Positions 8,856-17,509 of a stretch of DNA of 64,000 nucleotides are shown one piece after another. Origin of the DNA: Saprospiraceae bacterium (GTDB lineage: Bacteria > Bacteroidota > Bacteroidia > Chitinophagales > Saprospiraceae); contig JAEUUO010000011.1 in assembly GCA_016787575.1 (NCBI GenBank), positions 1 through 64,000 of the forward strand. Reading direction: 5' to 3'. Position numbers and translations under genes: made by a program. Positions within the stretch are counted from its first letter, which is position 1; each line of letters opens with the position of its first letter. The notes below the pieces were generated by a model. It had not been told where the DNA came from. It searched no databases and saw only the letters and a program-made list of their open reading frames with translations.

Positions 8856-9361
8856 TTAAAACCCCTGAATCCAATACCAAGTCATCGCTAGAGACAAAGC
8901 ATCAAATACGGCCATATTTCTGTCCTCACTTGTCCAAAGTTTACGTTCCCTTGGTCTTCGAGTTTCAAGTTCTTTAAACTCAATAAACACCATTGGGATA
9001 TTTTAAATTTTGTGCGGACTCCAAAATTCACAAAGACATCCCGGATTTGATCTCTGGAAATTTGGGAAATCTGTAGATTTTCGCTTTGTGTATAAACAGA
9101 AATTTTATCAATCAGTTTTTTTATTCGATTACCGTTTCTTGAAGATTTACTTTCTGGATCAAGAAGAATTAATATGGCTGGTTTAAAATAACTTATGGAG
9201 CTTTTTATTTTTTTAAGAATCCTAAAATTACAAATCGGATTTATCCGAATGACTCCGAAATCTAGTAATTTTCTTGGACCATTCATGTAAACATATCCGA
9301 AGCCGTTTGCATTTGGATAAATTGCATAATCGATTTTAGGTTTTTCACTTTGTGTTATCAT
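8856..9361 (-). pseudogene. RuvC-like (RNase H fold) resolvase-related gene, frameshifted
   Basis: The uninterrupted part starts at 9361 and reads DYAIYPNANGFGYVYMNGP ... FGVIRINPICN ... ILILLDPESKSSRNGNRIKKL ... ISRDQIRDVFVNFGVRTKF. The order matches RuvC-like nucleases: a first strand, a central strand with acidic residue, and a basic helix. Around 8985-9000 the frame breaks. A second frame continues exactly as expected (EFKELETRRPRERKLW, TSEDRNMAVFDALSLA) to a TAA at 8856-8858. The original frame instead runs into unrelated residues and stops at 8888. The C-terminal acidic SEDRNMAVFDA helix normally completes the active site, so the current product is probably inactive. Its partners were likely the integrase and HTH gene of island 1. 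Confidence 0.7.
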
Positions 9362-9532
9362 AGAATTTTATTTTGTTAATCTTTTAATGGTTTCTTCAAG
9401 AAATCTAATTCTTTGGGTGCCCTTTAATGTTATTTGCTCATTTTTTAATTAGGGAACTAATTGAATTATTCTTTGGATAAGTTTTAATTTAATAATTTCT
9501 GACTCCTGTTCGAAGAATGATTCAATTGCAAA

Positions 9533-9583
9533 ATTGCATTTCGCCATGGCGATATGAATATCCGCCTTATGGCGAAATGCAAT
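9533..9583. repeat. 51-nt palindromic element
   Basis: Perfect 15-bp arms attgcatttcgccat (9533-9547) and atggcgaaatgcaat (9569-9583) enclose 21 nt. That loop holds a second near-palindrome, ggcgatat/atatccgcc. No T-run follows, so it is unlikely to be a simple terminator. It resembles an interspersed palindromic repeat. Confidence 0.6.
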
Positions 9584-9663
9584 CTTGGCGGGAGACCCGC
9601 ACCCCCTGTTTTTTATCCCATTAACTTATAAAAAATCCTGTAAATGACACAAAGGTTAAATAA

Positions 9664-9695
9664 TTTGGCGTTGTTGGAATTTAAGTATAGCTTTG
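9664..9695 (+). promoter_or_regulatory. Promoter of the metalloprotease-like gene
   Basis: TTTG (9664-9667), a 20-bp spacer and TAGCTTTG (9688-9695) fit the Bacteroidota consensus. The ATG lies 29 bp further on. Confidence 0.5.
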
Positions 9696-9724
9696 AAACA
9701 GTCTTAACCTATTAATCAAAAAAA

Positions 9725-11194
9725 ATGAAAAAAATACAACAATTTCTGGCCTTGTATTTAAAGACGCTAGCCTGTATTTTACTTTTTTTTACCTATTTCG
9801 TAGAATCTGTTAATACTCAGCAAGATTGTGGCACTTCCTCTTCGGTATCAGAGATTATCGATTGCAATCAAGCCAACTTACCTTGCGATAATTCCAAACC
9901 AATAAAGTATATTAAAATTAATGTCCATTATCTTTTAACACCAGATGGTAAACACAATTTTACTGAAACAAAATCAAATCGAAGTGGCGATCTAATGAAT
10001 GGATACGAGCGTGCAGATTATCTTATTCATGATGCCAATTGGATGATGGATAATCTTCAACCTTATGGCTTCAATCCTTCCTTGCCAGTATGCCAAGTTC
10101 CTGTTCGATTTGTACTTTCTGGGGTATATTTTCATAGAACTTCAAATTGGGATATAAATTATAATTGGAGCCAATATGCAACTTTTTTAAATTCATTACA
10201 AGTGAATCCAAATGAAGAACTGAATTTCTTTTTTCACTATGATCATACACAAATTAATCAATCAACTGGTGGACTAAATCATGGGGGTATTCATCAGGGA
10301 AGTCATAGCTCTATTTGGAATGATTGGGATTTAAACGCTACTAATTATGGTTCAAGAACAATATGTCATGAAGTATTTCATTCGGCACTATCTCACCCAT
10401 TTCAAGGAGATAATTGTGATGATACAAATACCCAATCATCTTGGTGTGGTACTGATAACAATGTAATGTCTTATACTTGCCATTATTGGTGGAATTTAAC
10501 ACCATGTCAAATTTGTAATCTCAGTGCGATATTTTCTACGGGCTATTATGCAAGATTTGTCGCAGGGCAAGGTGATTGTCCAATTGTTAATGCTTTTTTT
10601 GATGTGCCCTCTGAAATTTGTGCTGGATTAACTACGAATGAAATAGGTATTCAAGCTAGTGCAAGTTTTAATGAAGATAATTATTTACTAGAAATTGATA
10701 GAATTGATGGGCCAGGAGGCAATCCTATACCTGGCACTCATTTTAGCCAATGGTATTGGAATCAAAAAGCTGGTTACATTTTACTACATCAACGTACTGG
10801 TTACAATTTTCAGACTGATAGATTATATAGAATTAAACTTGGGGTATCAAACTCATGTGGACAATATCATGAAATGACAAAAGAAACTAAAATAAAAAGT
10901 TGTACAGTCGATCCAGAGTCTTGTTGTATTTCTCAGTTATTACTTAGTCCTAATCCTTCAAGTATAGAAATTAATATCAGTTACACACTAAATGCCGATC
11001 AAAACATAAGCATATTTGTATTTGATGCCTATACAGGAAATTTAGTGGATAATCCATACTACAATTTTGCTCAGAATGAGGGATCTCAGCAAATTACATA
11101 TCCTTTAAATGAGATCCCAAATGGACTCTATTGGCTTCAATTAAATACTTCATTAGGGGGCATTCAACACCTTCTTTTTTCAGTTAGTCATTAA
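9725..11194 (+). CDS. Secreted metzincin-like metalloprotease with T9SS tail
   Basis: The protein has 489 aa with an N-terminal signal segment (LYLKTLACILLFFTYFVES). At about residues 217-228 it has HEVFHSALSHPFQG, followed by cysteines and a Met-turn-like NVMSYTCHYWW. This layout resembles pappalysin-type (M43) metalloproteases, which cut extracellular proteins using zinc. The spacing is HExxHx4H, one residue shorter than the usual HExxHxxGxxH, so the third zinc ligand is uncertain and activity should not be assumed. Cysteines are frequent, as expected for an extracellular protein. The C-terminus (LLLSPNPSSIEINISYTL ... IPNGLYWLQLNTS) is a type A sorting domain. It is intact cargo of island 1 with its own promoter, and the next gene starts 8 bp after it. 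Confidence 0.65.
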   Translation: MKKIQQFLALYLKTLACILLFFTYFVESVNTQQDCGTSSSVSEIIDCNQANLPCDNSKPIKYIKINVHYLLTPDGKHNFTETKSNRSGDLMNGYERADYLIHDANWMMDNLQPYGFNPSLPVCQVPVRFVLSGVYFHRTSNWDINYNWSQYATFLNSLQVNPNEELNFFFHYDHTQINQSTGGLNHGGIHQGSHSSIWNDWDLNATNYGSRTICHEVFHSALSHPFQGDNCDDTNTQSSWCGTDNNVMSYTCHYWWNLTPCQICNLSAIFSTGYYARFVAGQGDCPIVNAFFDVPSEICAGLTTNEIGIQASASFNEDNYLLEIDRIDGPGGNPIPGTHFSQWYWNQKAGYILLHQRTGYNFQTDRLYRIKLGVSNSCGQYHEMTKETKIKSCTVDPESCCISQLLLSPNPSSIEINISYTLNADQNISIFVFDAYTGNLVDNPYYNFAQNEGSQQITYPLNEIPNGLYWLQLNTSLGGIQHLLFSVSH

Positions 11195-11202
11195 TTATTT
11201 CT

Positions 11203-12132
11203 ATGAAAACTGTATTACTAATATTTTTTGGAATAATATCATTAAATTGGGCTTGTTCTCAAAAAATACCGGCGTTCAAATTCAAAATTTACATATCTAA
11301 TGCTTTGGGATATCATGATACTTTGTATTTAGGACTTGACCCTCAAGCTCAGAAAAGTGTCAATTTGGATTTTGGAGACATTGATATTAGAAATATTCCA
11401 TATAGGAAGGAATTAGATTTGAGATATGATTATGACCCAAATCCTATTTTTAACAATCCTAATTTTAAGAAAAAAGTATCTTGGTATAACTGCAATGATA
11501 GTTCTGTTACAACTCCATCTTATTTTGGACATCCAACATTAACACCTATTTGTTTTACTACTAATTCATTCCCAGTTATTTTGAAATGGGATAAAAATAT
11601 CTTTGAGGATACTTGCTTAGATAAAACTTTTATTTGCAGGGAGAATTGGAGCCGAAAAGATTACTTCGAATTATGGCAATTGTTTACTCCGCAAGTGTTT
11701 ATGGCAGATGAAGATAGTTTAGTAGTTACTGAAGAATTGTTAAAAAATACAAAATTAGATTTTCCAGATTATCCGAATCAATGGAAAGAAATTTCTAATG
11801 ATGGGTCTGAAGTTGATCTGTTTATGTTTTTCATTGGACCCACAAATAAGCCTCTTAATGTATTACTTGAAAATGACAATCTAAGACAAGAAGACCTAAT
11901 TAGTTATGTAAAAATTAGTTCCAACTCGTTATACATTAATGTAAATGAGGAATTGATCTATCATATTAAATCAATAGATTTATTTAACCTCTATGGTAAG
12001 ATTTTATATTCCCATATTAATGCCAGTTCACAAGTTCGCATTCCAATTCAAGAATATGCAAAGGGCATTTATATTGTCAGAATTCTAATGGATAGTGGCA
12101 AATTTTTCAATTTAAAGATTTTCATAAATTAA
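11203..12132 (+). CDS. Secreted protein with T9SS tail
   Basis: The protein has 309 aa. The signal peptide MKTVLLIFFGIISLNWACSQ could be cut at the cysteine by signal peptidase II or after it by signal peptidase I. The body has several cysteines and aromatic residues but no motif I recognise. It ends in a type A-like sorting domain (SIDLFNLYGKILYSHIN ... YAKGIYIVRILMDSGK ... KIFIN). It follows the metalloprotease gene by 8 bp and is probably its co-transcribed partner (substrate, inhibitor or surface anchor). That pairing is inferred only from position. Confidence 0.6.
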   Translation: MKTVLLIFFGIISLNWACSQKIPAFKFKIYISNALGYHDTLYLGLDPQAQKSVNLDFGDIDIRNIPYRKELDLRYDYDPNPIFNNPNFKKKVSWYNCNDSSVTTPSYFGHPTLTPICFTTNSFPVILKWDKNIFEDTCLDKTFICRENWSRKDYFELWQLFTPQVFMADEDSLVVTEELLKNTKLDFPDYPNQWKEISNDGSEVDLFMFFIGPTNKPLNVLLENDNLRQEDLISYVKISSNSLYINVNEELIYHIKSIDLFNLYGKILYSHINASSQVRIPIQEYAKGIYIVRILMDSGKFFNLKIFIN

Positions 12133-12241
12133 AATCATGAGTTAATTCGAGTAATAAATAGATACTTTTATAATGAGACCCTTAACTGATTGTGTAGTGA
12201 CTATAAGTAACTTAATTCAATCCTATATTAATCTAATAATA

Positions 12242-13456
12242 TTAAAAGTTAATAACTGATTCTAAGGCCTCGTCAGTGTCCTTATTTATAAAATTGGCCT
12301 GATATCCAATTGTAGTAGTAATTGAGGTATGTCGAGAAAATTTTTGAACCAATTGAATAGGAATTCTGTCTCCCAACAAATTTCCAAAAGTGTGTCAAGC
12401 AATATGCATAGTGAGTCTTTTGTTGATTCTGAGATTCACAGAGAGTTTTTGCAATGCTTCGTCAATTGTTTTTGTCGCATTCGAAATTTTCTTTTGCACA
12501 TCAAACAGATCAGAATGGTTCGAACCAGAATCTAGAGGGTTAAAAATGAATTCATTATTTTTTTTCCGTTTTACTATTATAATTTGATAAAATTCTTGAG
12601 GCTTTCAATGGAATTTTCAAAGAACCGGCTTTCTTGTTTTTACCCATCTTATAAATAAGTCTGTCTTTGTTAATATAAGACCATTTCCAACGGAGTAAAT
12701 CGGAACTACGCATTCCTACAAAGTAAAAGGATAGTAGCCATATATTACGTGCATGATCTAAAGATGATCCTTTTGGTAATTCTGCGTCTTCCATTTCTTT
12801 GACTTCCTCAATCGAAAGACTGATCTTAATGGATTCCGGAAACATTATACGAATTTTATCATTACCAAATGGAAAAATTTTCTGTTCAAGGATATTATCT
12901 TTTATAGCTTGGCTAAAAAATGAACGGATAACAACTAAGTAATTAATAATCGTTCTCTCCGATATTTGACGAGTACCTTTAAGATAAGCCCTAAAGCGAT
13001 TGAGCAATGGAACTGTAATATCCTGAAATAATATGTCGTCCCCATTTAAAAATTCTTTAAACCTATTTACTCTTGGTTTCTCTGATGAAAAGCGGTTGTA
13101 TTTACCTGCTCGCTTTAAATTTTCCCAATAAAAATCGGATTGACTTAAAGAGGTGTATAGGTCTTTTGACTTTAATTTATTTCTAATTATTTTAGAGGTT
13201 GAATGGCTTTTGGAGTTTCCAACTCCAAAAATCTATTATTCGTTTCTGTTATTTTTTTAAGTAAAAAAATATTCGATGCCTCATGATTAGGATGTGATTT
13301 TTTTACTACTTGTTTTGTTTTATCCTAATCCTTAGGGCTTATGTATTGACCTAAATAAATTAGTGAATTTTTCCTGTCTTTTACAATTTGAATGCAAAGA
13401 GGTAGCTTTACTTCCTTATTTGGCTTCTTCCGGAGGACTATTTTGACTGATGCCAT
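12242..13456 (-). pseudogene. Tyrosine integrase of island 1, inactivated
   Basis: I reconstructed it from three frames of about 405 codons. The start is MASVKIVLRKKPNKEVKLP at 13456. The N-terminal part reads LIYLGQYISPKD, then a TAG where W is expected. The core-binding and catalytic start is intact at 13007-12555 (ISERTIINYLVVIRSFF, LSFYFVGMRSSDLLRWKW with the first catalytic Arg). After a frameshift near 12555 the C-terminus continues as RINKRLTMHIA, then TGA, then HTFGNLLGDRIPIQLVQKFS, with the presumed catalytic Tyr in TTTIGYQ. The TGA replaces the arginine of the H-x-x-R motif. Several lesions mean no active recombinase can be made. The gene reads away from attR at 13601, as typical for integrases. 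Confidence 0.85.
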
Positions 13457-13478
13457 AAAGATGGTGTTAATAATTCAG

Positions 13479-13497
13479 GTAGAGCAAAAGTAGAACA
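13479..13497 (+). repeat. Putative integrase arm-type sites, right end of island 1
   Basis: GTAGAGCA (13479-13486) and GTAGAACA (13490-13497) are 11 bp apart, the same pair as at 8281-8299 but in swapped order. They lie between the integrase start and attR, 104 bp inside the att repeat. Confidence 0.6.
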
Positions 13498-13600
13498 TTT
13501 TGGGTGTTTACATGGATTTTCACGGGCTTTTAATTTTTATAAATGCCTATTAATTAATATTTTGAATTCATTTAGATACATATAAATCCAGTTAGGAAGA

Positions 13601-13658
13601 GACTTAAAATCCTGTGGCCAGTGATGGCCGTGCGGGTTCAAGTCCCGCCCCGGGTACA
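13601..13658 (+). repeat. attR of island 1 / attL of island 2 (58-bp repeat, copy 2)
   Basis: It is identical over 58 bases to 8185-8242 and is not a tRNA by itself: the 5' half is missing and the upstream bases differ. It is the displaced tRNA-Leu 3' half and the junction between the two islands. Confidence 0.9.
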
Positions 13659-13707
13659 TAATAATAATCTTATACTATTGATTATTAACGTTTTACAATT
13701 AGTGGTG

Positions 13708-13724
13708 GCGCGCTTAAGGCGCGC
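13708..13724 (+). repeat. Putative integrase arm-type sites, left end of island 2
   Basis: ggcgcgcttaaggcgcg contains two GGCGCG units 11 bp apart, 50 bp inside the border. It matches 49808-49824 at 15 of 17 positions in the same orientation. It can also fold into a GCGCGC hairpin followed by ATTTT, so a terminator is the alternative reading. Confidence 0.6.
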
Positions 13725-13803
13725 ATTTTCTAATAGTCATCAAAAAGCTATTAAGTTTTAGTACTTTGTTTTTGCAAAATTTTATTAGATTTGAAGCATT
13801 ATC

Positions 13804-13977
13804 ATGAATAAAATCATAATAAAATTTTTGTTTCTTTTATTTATTAGCTTTTGTGCAAAAGATCAAAGTTCTTCCCAGGTAAATCGGAATTTGCATGATA
13901 TTTTGTATTCATCCTTTGGCCTCATCATCAATATAATTTATAATGACAAAATTTTATTTTTTAATTTTATTATTTAG
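13804..13977 (+). CDS. Short lipoprotein-like reading frame, possibly a remnant
   Basis: A 57-aa frame starts with a lipoprotein-like leader (MNKIIIKFLFLLFISFCAKD). It runs into the start of the next gene, overlapping it by 35 bases in another frame. The leader resembles that of the next gene. It may be a truncated relative rather than a working gene. Confidence 0.25.
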   Translation: MNKIIIKFLFLLFISFCAKDQSSSQVNRNLHDILYSSFGLIINIIYNDKILFFNFII

Positions 13978-14398
13978 TCTTATCTCATGTTCAAAGTCAA
14001 CCGATGGTATTAGCTCATTGGATTGTGGTTTAGATGAGTTGACTTGTTTTGAATTTATTGTTGAAGGCGAAGAGATCTTTGGCTTTGCTGGTGGTTCCGC
14101 TACAGCTGAAGATGATAGCGTAAGTGGATCTTCAGCAGGTGCTACTCTAGATTCAGATATTTATGAAATTGATTTTGGACTATTGTTAGTGCAGGGAAAA
14201 AATCAATATGAAAATATCGGATTTACATTACATCGGAACCAAATTGAACTTAATATTATAAAAAGCCTACTCAAGGTTGAAAAATTTACCGAGAATAAAA
14301 TATTTCGAGCAAATTTTGAATTTGATGCTTACGATGATGTAGCAAATAAAACTTATAAAATCAGAAGAGGTATAATTCATACAAGAATATTTAATTAG
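13943..14398 (+). CDS. Small lipoprotein
   Basis: The protein has 151 aa. MTKFYFLILLFSLISC is a lipoprotein signal with lipobox LISC, so the mature protein starts at Cys16 and is anchored in a membrane. The rest is acidic and serine-rich in the middle (GGSATAEDDSVSGSSAG), with beta-type alternation toward the end. I recognise no family. It lies near the left end of island 2, just before insertion-sequence debris, so its original neighbours may be lost. Confidence 0.5.
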   Translation: MTKFYFLILLFSLISCSKSTDGISSLDCGLDELTCFEFIVEGEEIFGFAGGSATAEDDSVSGSSAGATLDSDIYEIDFGLLLVQGKNQYENIGFTLHRNQIELNIIKSLLKVEKFTENKIFRANFEFDAYDDVANKTYKIRRGIIHTRIFN

Positions 14399-14478
14399 CA
14401 ATTGTAATTGCTCAACATCATTGGTTTTATATACATCATAGCTAAATTCAAGTCAATAAATTCAAATATCCATTTTAG

Positions 14479-14833
14479 ATGGTTCTGTTTACATTTGAAA
14501 AAGTGAGACCTCCAGAAGGTTTTAAAAATCATATAGAGGGATTTAAAGGAAAATTTCAAACAGACGGTTATAAAGCATATGAAAAAAATAAAGAAATCCC
14601 GGATTATATTTTATTCAGTTGCTAGGCTAAAGCTAGAAGATATTTTAACAAGCACTGGATAATGATAAAGAACGATCGGAATTTATAATAACACCAATTC
14701 AAATTCTGTATGAAATTGAGAAATCTGCTAAAAAGCAGAATTTATCCATTTGGGATAGACAAAAATGGCGACTGGAACATGCCATTCTTATATTAAACAG
14801 TATTAAAAAATATCTTGATATTAATGTAAAATC
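14479..14833 (+). pseudogene. IS66-family transposase (TnpC) remnant
   Basis: The frame from 14479 reads MVLFTFEKVRPPEGF ... FKGKFQTDGYKAYE. After a stop in place of the W of CWAHARR comes AKARRYFNK. A frameshift leads to ALDNDKERSEFIITPIQILYEIEK and WDRQKWRLEHAILILNSIKK. These are the conserved QTDGYxAY and A-x-ARRxF segments of IS66 transposases. The N-terminal half and everything after 14833 are missing, and the IS21 element begins exactly there. Confidence 0.7.
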
Positions 14834-14840
14834 TGGAAAA

Positions 14841-14955
14841 TCCGGGATAATTGACCACCCCTGTCCGGTTTAAACTGACCACCCCAATCCGGCGCAAATT
14901 GACCACCTCTGTCCGGTCTAAATTGACCAGTGTAGTCCGGTCCAAATTGACCACC
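14841..14955 (+). repeat. IS21 left-end multiple repeats
   Basis: There are five copies of a 23-24-bp unit with core TCCGGnnnAAATTGACCA at about 14841, 14865, 14888, 14912 and 14936. Two inverted copies lie at the right end (17456-17509). In IS21 elements such repeats bind the transposase. Confidence 0.8.
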
Positions 14956-15031
14956 TGAAAAGAAGGTTTTTGTTCCTGTTGTAAAGGAGCCATAAACGAT
15001 TAAGTTTTGAGCAATCAAAACTAATAAGCTT

Positions 15032-16582
15032 ATGGCAAATTATCGCATCGACATGAGCAAAATAAGATATATACTACGATTGTATTCACAGGGCCGCAGC
15101 AAATTGCAAATATCAATGCATGGAGGTGTTTCCCGAAATACTTTAAAAACGTACATCAAACTCTTTGAACAAAGCGGATTGAGTTATTCACAACTCGATG
15201 AGCTGACGGACAAAGATTTAGAGCAGTTGTTCATTAAATCCGCCGAAAAGCCTTTAAATGCAAAACAGAAGCAGCTTTTCAATTTATTTCCGGACTATGA
15301 AAAGCAACTAAAACGCAAAGGCATGACAAGGCAGATTTTGTGGGAAGATTACCACAAGTCTCATCCAGAAGGCTTTAGACGAAGTCAATTCAATCATTAT
15401 TTCAAGCAATGGAAAGCGCACAGGCATCCAACTATGCATATTGAGCACAAAGCTGGGGATAAGATGTATGTTGATTTTACAGGAGATAAATTACATTACA
15501 TCGATGTTCAAACAGGCGAATTATGTACAGTAGAAGTCTTTGTCAGTATTCTGGGTGCAAGTCAACTAACCTATGTTGAGGCTGTAGCCAGTCAGAAAAA
15601 AGAAGACTTTATCGCGGCATGTGAATCGGCTCTTCATTACTATGGTGGTGTTCCTGCTGCTCTAGTGCCAGATAATTTAAAATCAGCAGTAACTAAAAGC
15701 AGTAAATATGAACCAACACTCAATGAACTGTTTGAAGATTTTGCGGAACATTATGGATTTACAATATTACCAGCAAGAGCATACAAACCAAGAGATAAAG
15801 CACATGTAGAAAACGCGGTTAAAATAGTTTATCAGCGCATCTATACTAAACTTCACCTTCAAACTTTTTACAGTTTACAGGAAATTAATGAAGCAATTCA
15901 TAGCAGTGCATTAGAAGATTTAAACAATGCACCATTGACTGGTCGTGATTATAGCCGGCGTCAACAATATGAAGAAGTGGAACGTCAGTACATGTCTGCA
16001 TTACCTACACTTAAATATGAATTTAAAAAAATTCATTATGCTACTGTTGGTAAAAATGGCCATGCTTACTTAAGTGAAAATAAACATTTGTATAGTGTGC
16101 CTTACAAATATATTGGAAAGAAAGTAAAGATTTTATATACACGTCAAACCGTTGAAATATATTATGACTATGAGCGAATTGCAATCCACAACTGGTCTAA
16201 AGCTCCAAACGCTTACACGACGGATAAAGATCATTTGGCGTCTAATCATCGATTTGTAGCGGAATGGAATCCTGATCGCTTCAGAGAGTGGGCACATAGT
16301 ATCCATGAAGATGTCGGCCTTTTTATCCACAAAATATTACAAAGTAAATCACATCCGGAACAAGGGTATAAATCTTGTCTTGGTGTTTTAAATTTTACAA
16401 AAAAAGTAGGGAATGATCGTCTTATTAAAGCTTGTCAACGAGCCCTAGCATATGGAACATATAACTACGGGATTATCGATCATATACTCAAAACTGGATT
16501 AGATAAAAACAATGAAGCGGATGCAGAGCAATTGCAAATGCCATTACATGACAACATTCGAGGACAAGACTACTACCAATAA
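15032..16582 (+). CDS. istA: IS21-family transposase IstA
   Basis: The product has 516 aa, normal length for IstA. The N-terminal HTH is IRYILRLYSQGRSKLQISMHGGVSRN. An integrase-type catalytic core follows: MYVDFTGD (first Asp), GVPAALVPDNLKSAV (second Asp) and PRDKAHVENAVKIVYQR (Glu), giving the DDE triad. IstA cuts and joins the element ends with help from IstB. No frameshift is seen, so it appears functional. istB follows after 33 bp. Confidence 0.93.
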   Translation: MANYRIDMSKIRYILRLYSQGRSKLQISMHGGVSRNTLKTYIKLFEQSGLSYSQLDELTDKDLEQLFIKSAEKPLNAKQKQLFNLFPDYEKQLKRKGMTRQILWEDYHKSHPEGFRRSQFNHYFKQWKAHRHPTMHIEHKAGDKMYVDFTGDKLHYIDVQTGELCTVEVFVSILGASQLTYVEAVASQKKEDFIAACESALHYYGGVPAALVPDNLKSAVTKSSKYEPTLNELFEDFAEHYGFTILPARAYKPRDKAHVENAVKIVYQRIYTKLHLQTFYSLQEINEAIHSSALEDLNNAPLTGRDYSRRQQYEEVERQYMSALPTLKYEFKKIHYATVGKNGHAYLSENKHLYSVPYKYIGKKVKILYTRQTVEIYYDYERIAIHNWSKAPNAYTTDKDHLASNHRFVAEWNPDRFREWAHSIHEDVGLFIHKILQSKSHPEQGYKSCLGVLNFTKKVGNDRLIKACQRALAYGTYNYGIIDHILKTGLDKNNEADAEQLQMPLHDNIRGQDYYQ

Positions 16583-16615
16583 AATGATTTTATCACAATT
16601 AAAATAATAAAAACA

Positions 16616-17371
16616 ATGAACCAAAACACATTAGATCTCATGCGTCAGATGAAGTTCAATGGCATGTTCAATGCTTTTAAACTAAGTCTTGAATCTGGAA
16701 AATCTGAAAAGCTTACTCCGGATGAAATGGTAGCACAGCTTATTCAATCAGAATGGGATGAGCGATACAACAGAAGCATTCATAAAAAAATACAGAATGC
16801 AAAATTCAGGTATAAAGCAGCCCTCGAAGATGTTTATTATCGAAAAGACAGAAACCTGGATAAGAATCAAATTCATCGTTTTGCACAATGTACATTCATT
16901 GATAATTTTGAAAACATATTGATTACAGGAAGCACCGGTATTGGTAAAAGTTATCTGGCATCTGCTTTAGGTTATCAAGCTTGTAGTCTTGGTTATAGGG
17001 TGACTTATTTTAATGCACCCAAATTATTTTCCAAGCTTAAAATGGCTAAAGCTGATGGATCTTATATTCGAGAAGTAGCCAAAATTGAAAGGGTTGATTT
17101 GTTGATCCTAGATGACTTTGGACTACAACCTTTAGATGCAATGAATAGAGCAGCTATGATGGAGATCATAGAAGATAGACATGGTAAAGGATCTATTATC
17201 ATTACCTCTCAGATTCCAGTTAATAAATGGTATGACATTATCGGAGAGCAGACTGTAGCCGATGCAATTTTGGATAGAATTATTCATGAAGCACATCGAT
17301 TAGAACTTAAAGGGGAATCACTTCGTAAGAAAGAGAAAATAATGGAAGAATTAATACCACAATTTGATTGA
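16616..17371 (+). CDS. istB: IS21-family helper ATPase IstB
   Basis: The product has 251 aa, typical for IstB, an AAA+ ATPase related to DnaA/DnaC. It has Walker A GSTGIGKSYLASALG and Walker B LLILDDFGLQPL, then SQIPVNKWYDIIGEQTVADAILDRI, the conserved C-terminal sensor region. IstB binds target DNA and delivers it to IstA. It appears intact. Confidence 0.93.
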   Translation: MNQNTLDLMRQMKFNGMFNAFKLSLESGKSEKLTPDEMVAQLIQSEWDERYNRSIHKKIQNAKFRYKAALEDVYYRKDRNLDKNQIHRFAQCTFIDNFENILITGSTGIGKSYLASALGYQACSLGYRVTYFNAPKLFSKLKMAKADGSYIREVAKIERVDLLILDDFGLQPLDAMNRAAMMEIIEDRHGKGSIIITSQIPVNKWYDIIGEQTVADAILDRIIHEAHRLELKGESLRKKEKIMEELIPQFD

Positions 17372-17509
17372 AAATATTACTTTTGTTTAACGACCTTAAC
17401 AAGTCAGGAATAGTGAAATCTTCGCCAGTAGTTTTGGTGATTATTTGGAGCCATGTTTTGGTGGTCAATTTGGAGCGGTCGGAGGTGGTCAATTTGACCG
17501 GATTTTGCA

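Larger units (their letters stand above)
9362..9724. other. Intergenic region with a long hairpin and a promoter
   Basis: No gene is seen. The region separates the minus-strand RuvC-like gene from the plus-strand metalloprotease gene, so it should hold divergent promoters. It contains the 51-nt hairpin at 9533 and the promoter-like pair at 9664-9695, listed separately. Confidence 0.5.
8185..13658. mobile_element. Island 1: relic integrative element at tRNA-Leu
   Basis: It is bounded by the 58-bp direct repeats. Inside are an excisionase-like HTH gene, a decayed partner gene, a frameshifted RuvC-like gene, two secreted-protein genes and a tyrosine integrase pseudogene. The integrase reads inward from the distal end, its start codon 145 bp from attR. 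Paired GTAGARCA motifs 11 bp apart sit inside each end. No conjugation genes are seen. Its recombinase is dead, so it could leave only with help in trans. Confidence 0.85.
14834..17509 (+). mobile_element. IS21-family insertion sequence
   Basis: It is 2,676 bp. The ends are TGGAAAATCCGG at the left and, read inward, TGCAAAATCCGG at the right. Several internal copies of the end motif are present, as typical of IS21. It contains istA and istB. I see no target-site duplication (left flank ...taaaatc, right flank gtcacgg...). The left side is an IS66 fragment and the right side half a caspase-like gene. Deletion or recombination after insertion is therefore likely. Confidence 0.85.

Noticed and set aside
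12329..12587. Two plus-strand reading frames of 65-68 aa
   Set aside because: They are antisense to the decayed C-terminal half of the island 1 integrase, whose minus-strand sequence is clearly recognisable.
13708..13730. Rho-independent terminator
   Set aside because: A GCGCGC hairpin followed by ATTTT exists, but the same 17-bp motif at 49808 cannot fold that way, so integrase arm sites explain both better.
14793..15018. Two minus-strand reading frames with repeats such as VNLDRTEVVNL
   Set aside because: They are translations of the IS21 left-end DNA repeats, not genes.
17368..17509. Upstream extension of the caspase-like/TIR frame from a TTG
   Set aside because: This part encodes IS21 terminal repeat sequence, not protein conserved in the family; I treat the gene as starting inside IS-truncated sequence.
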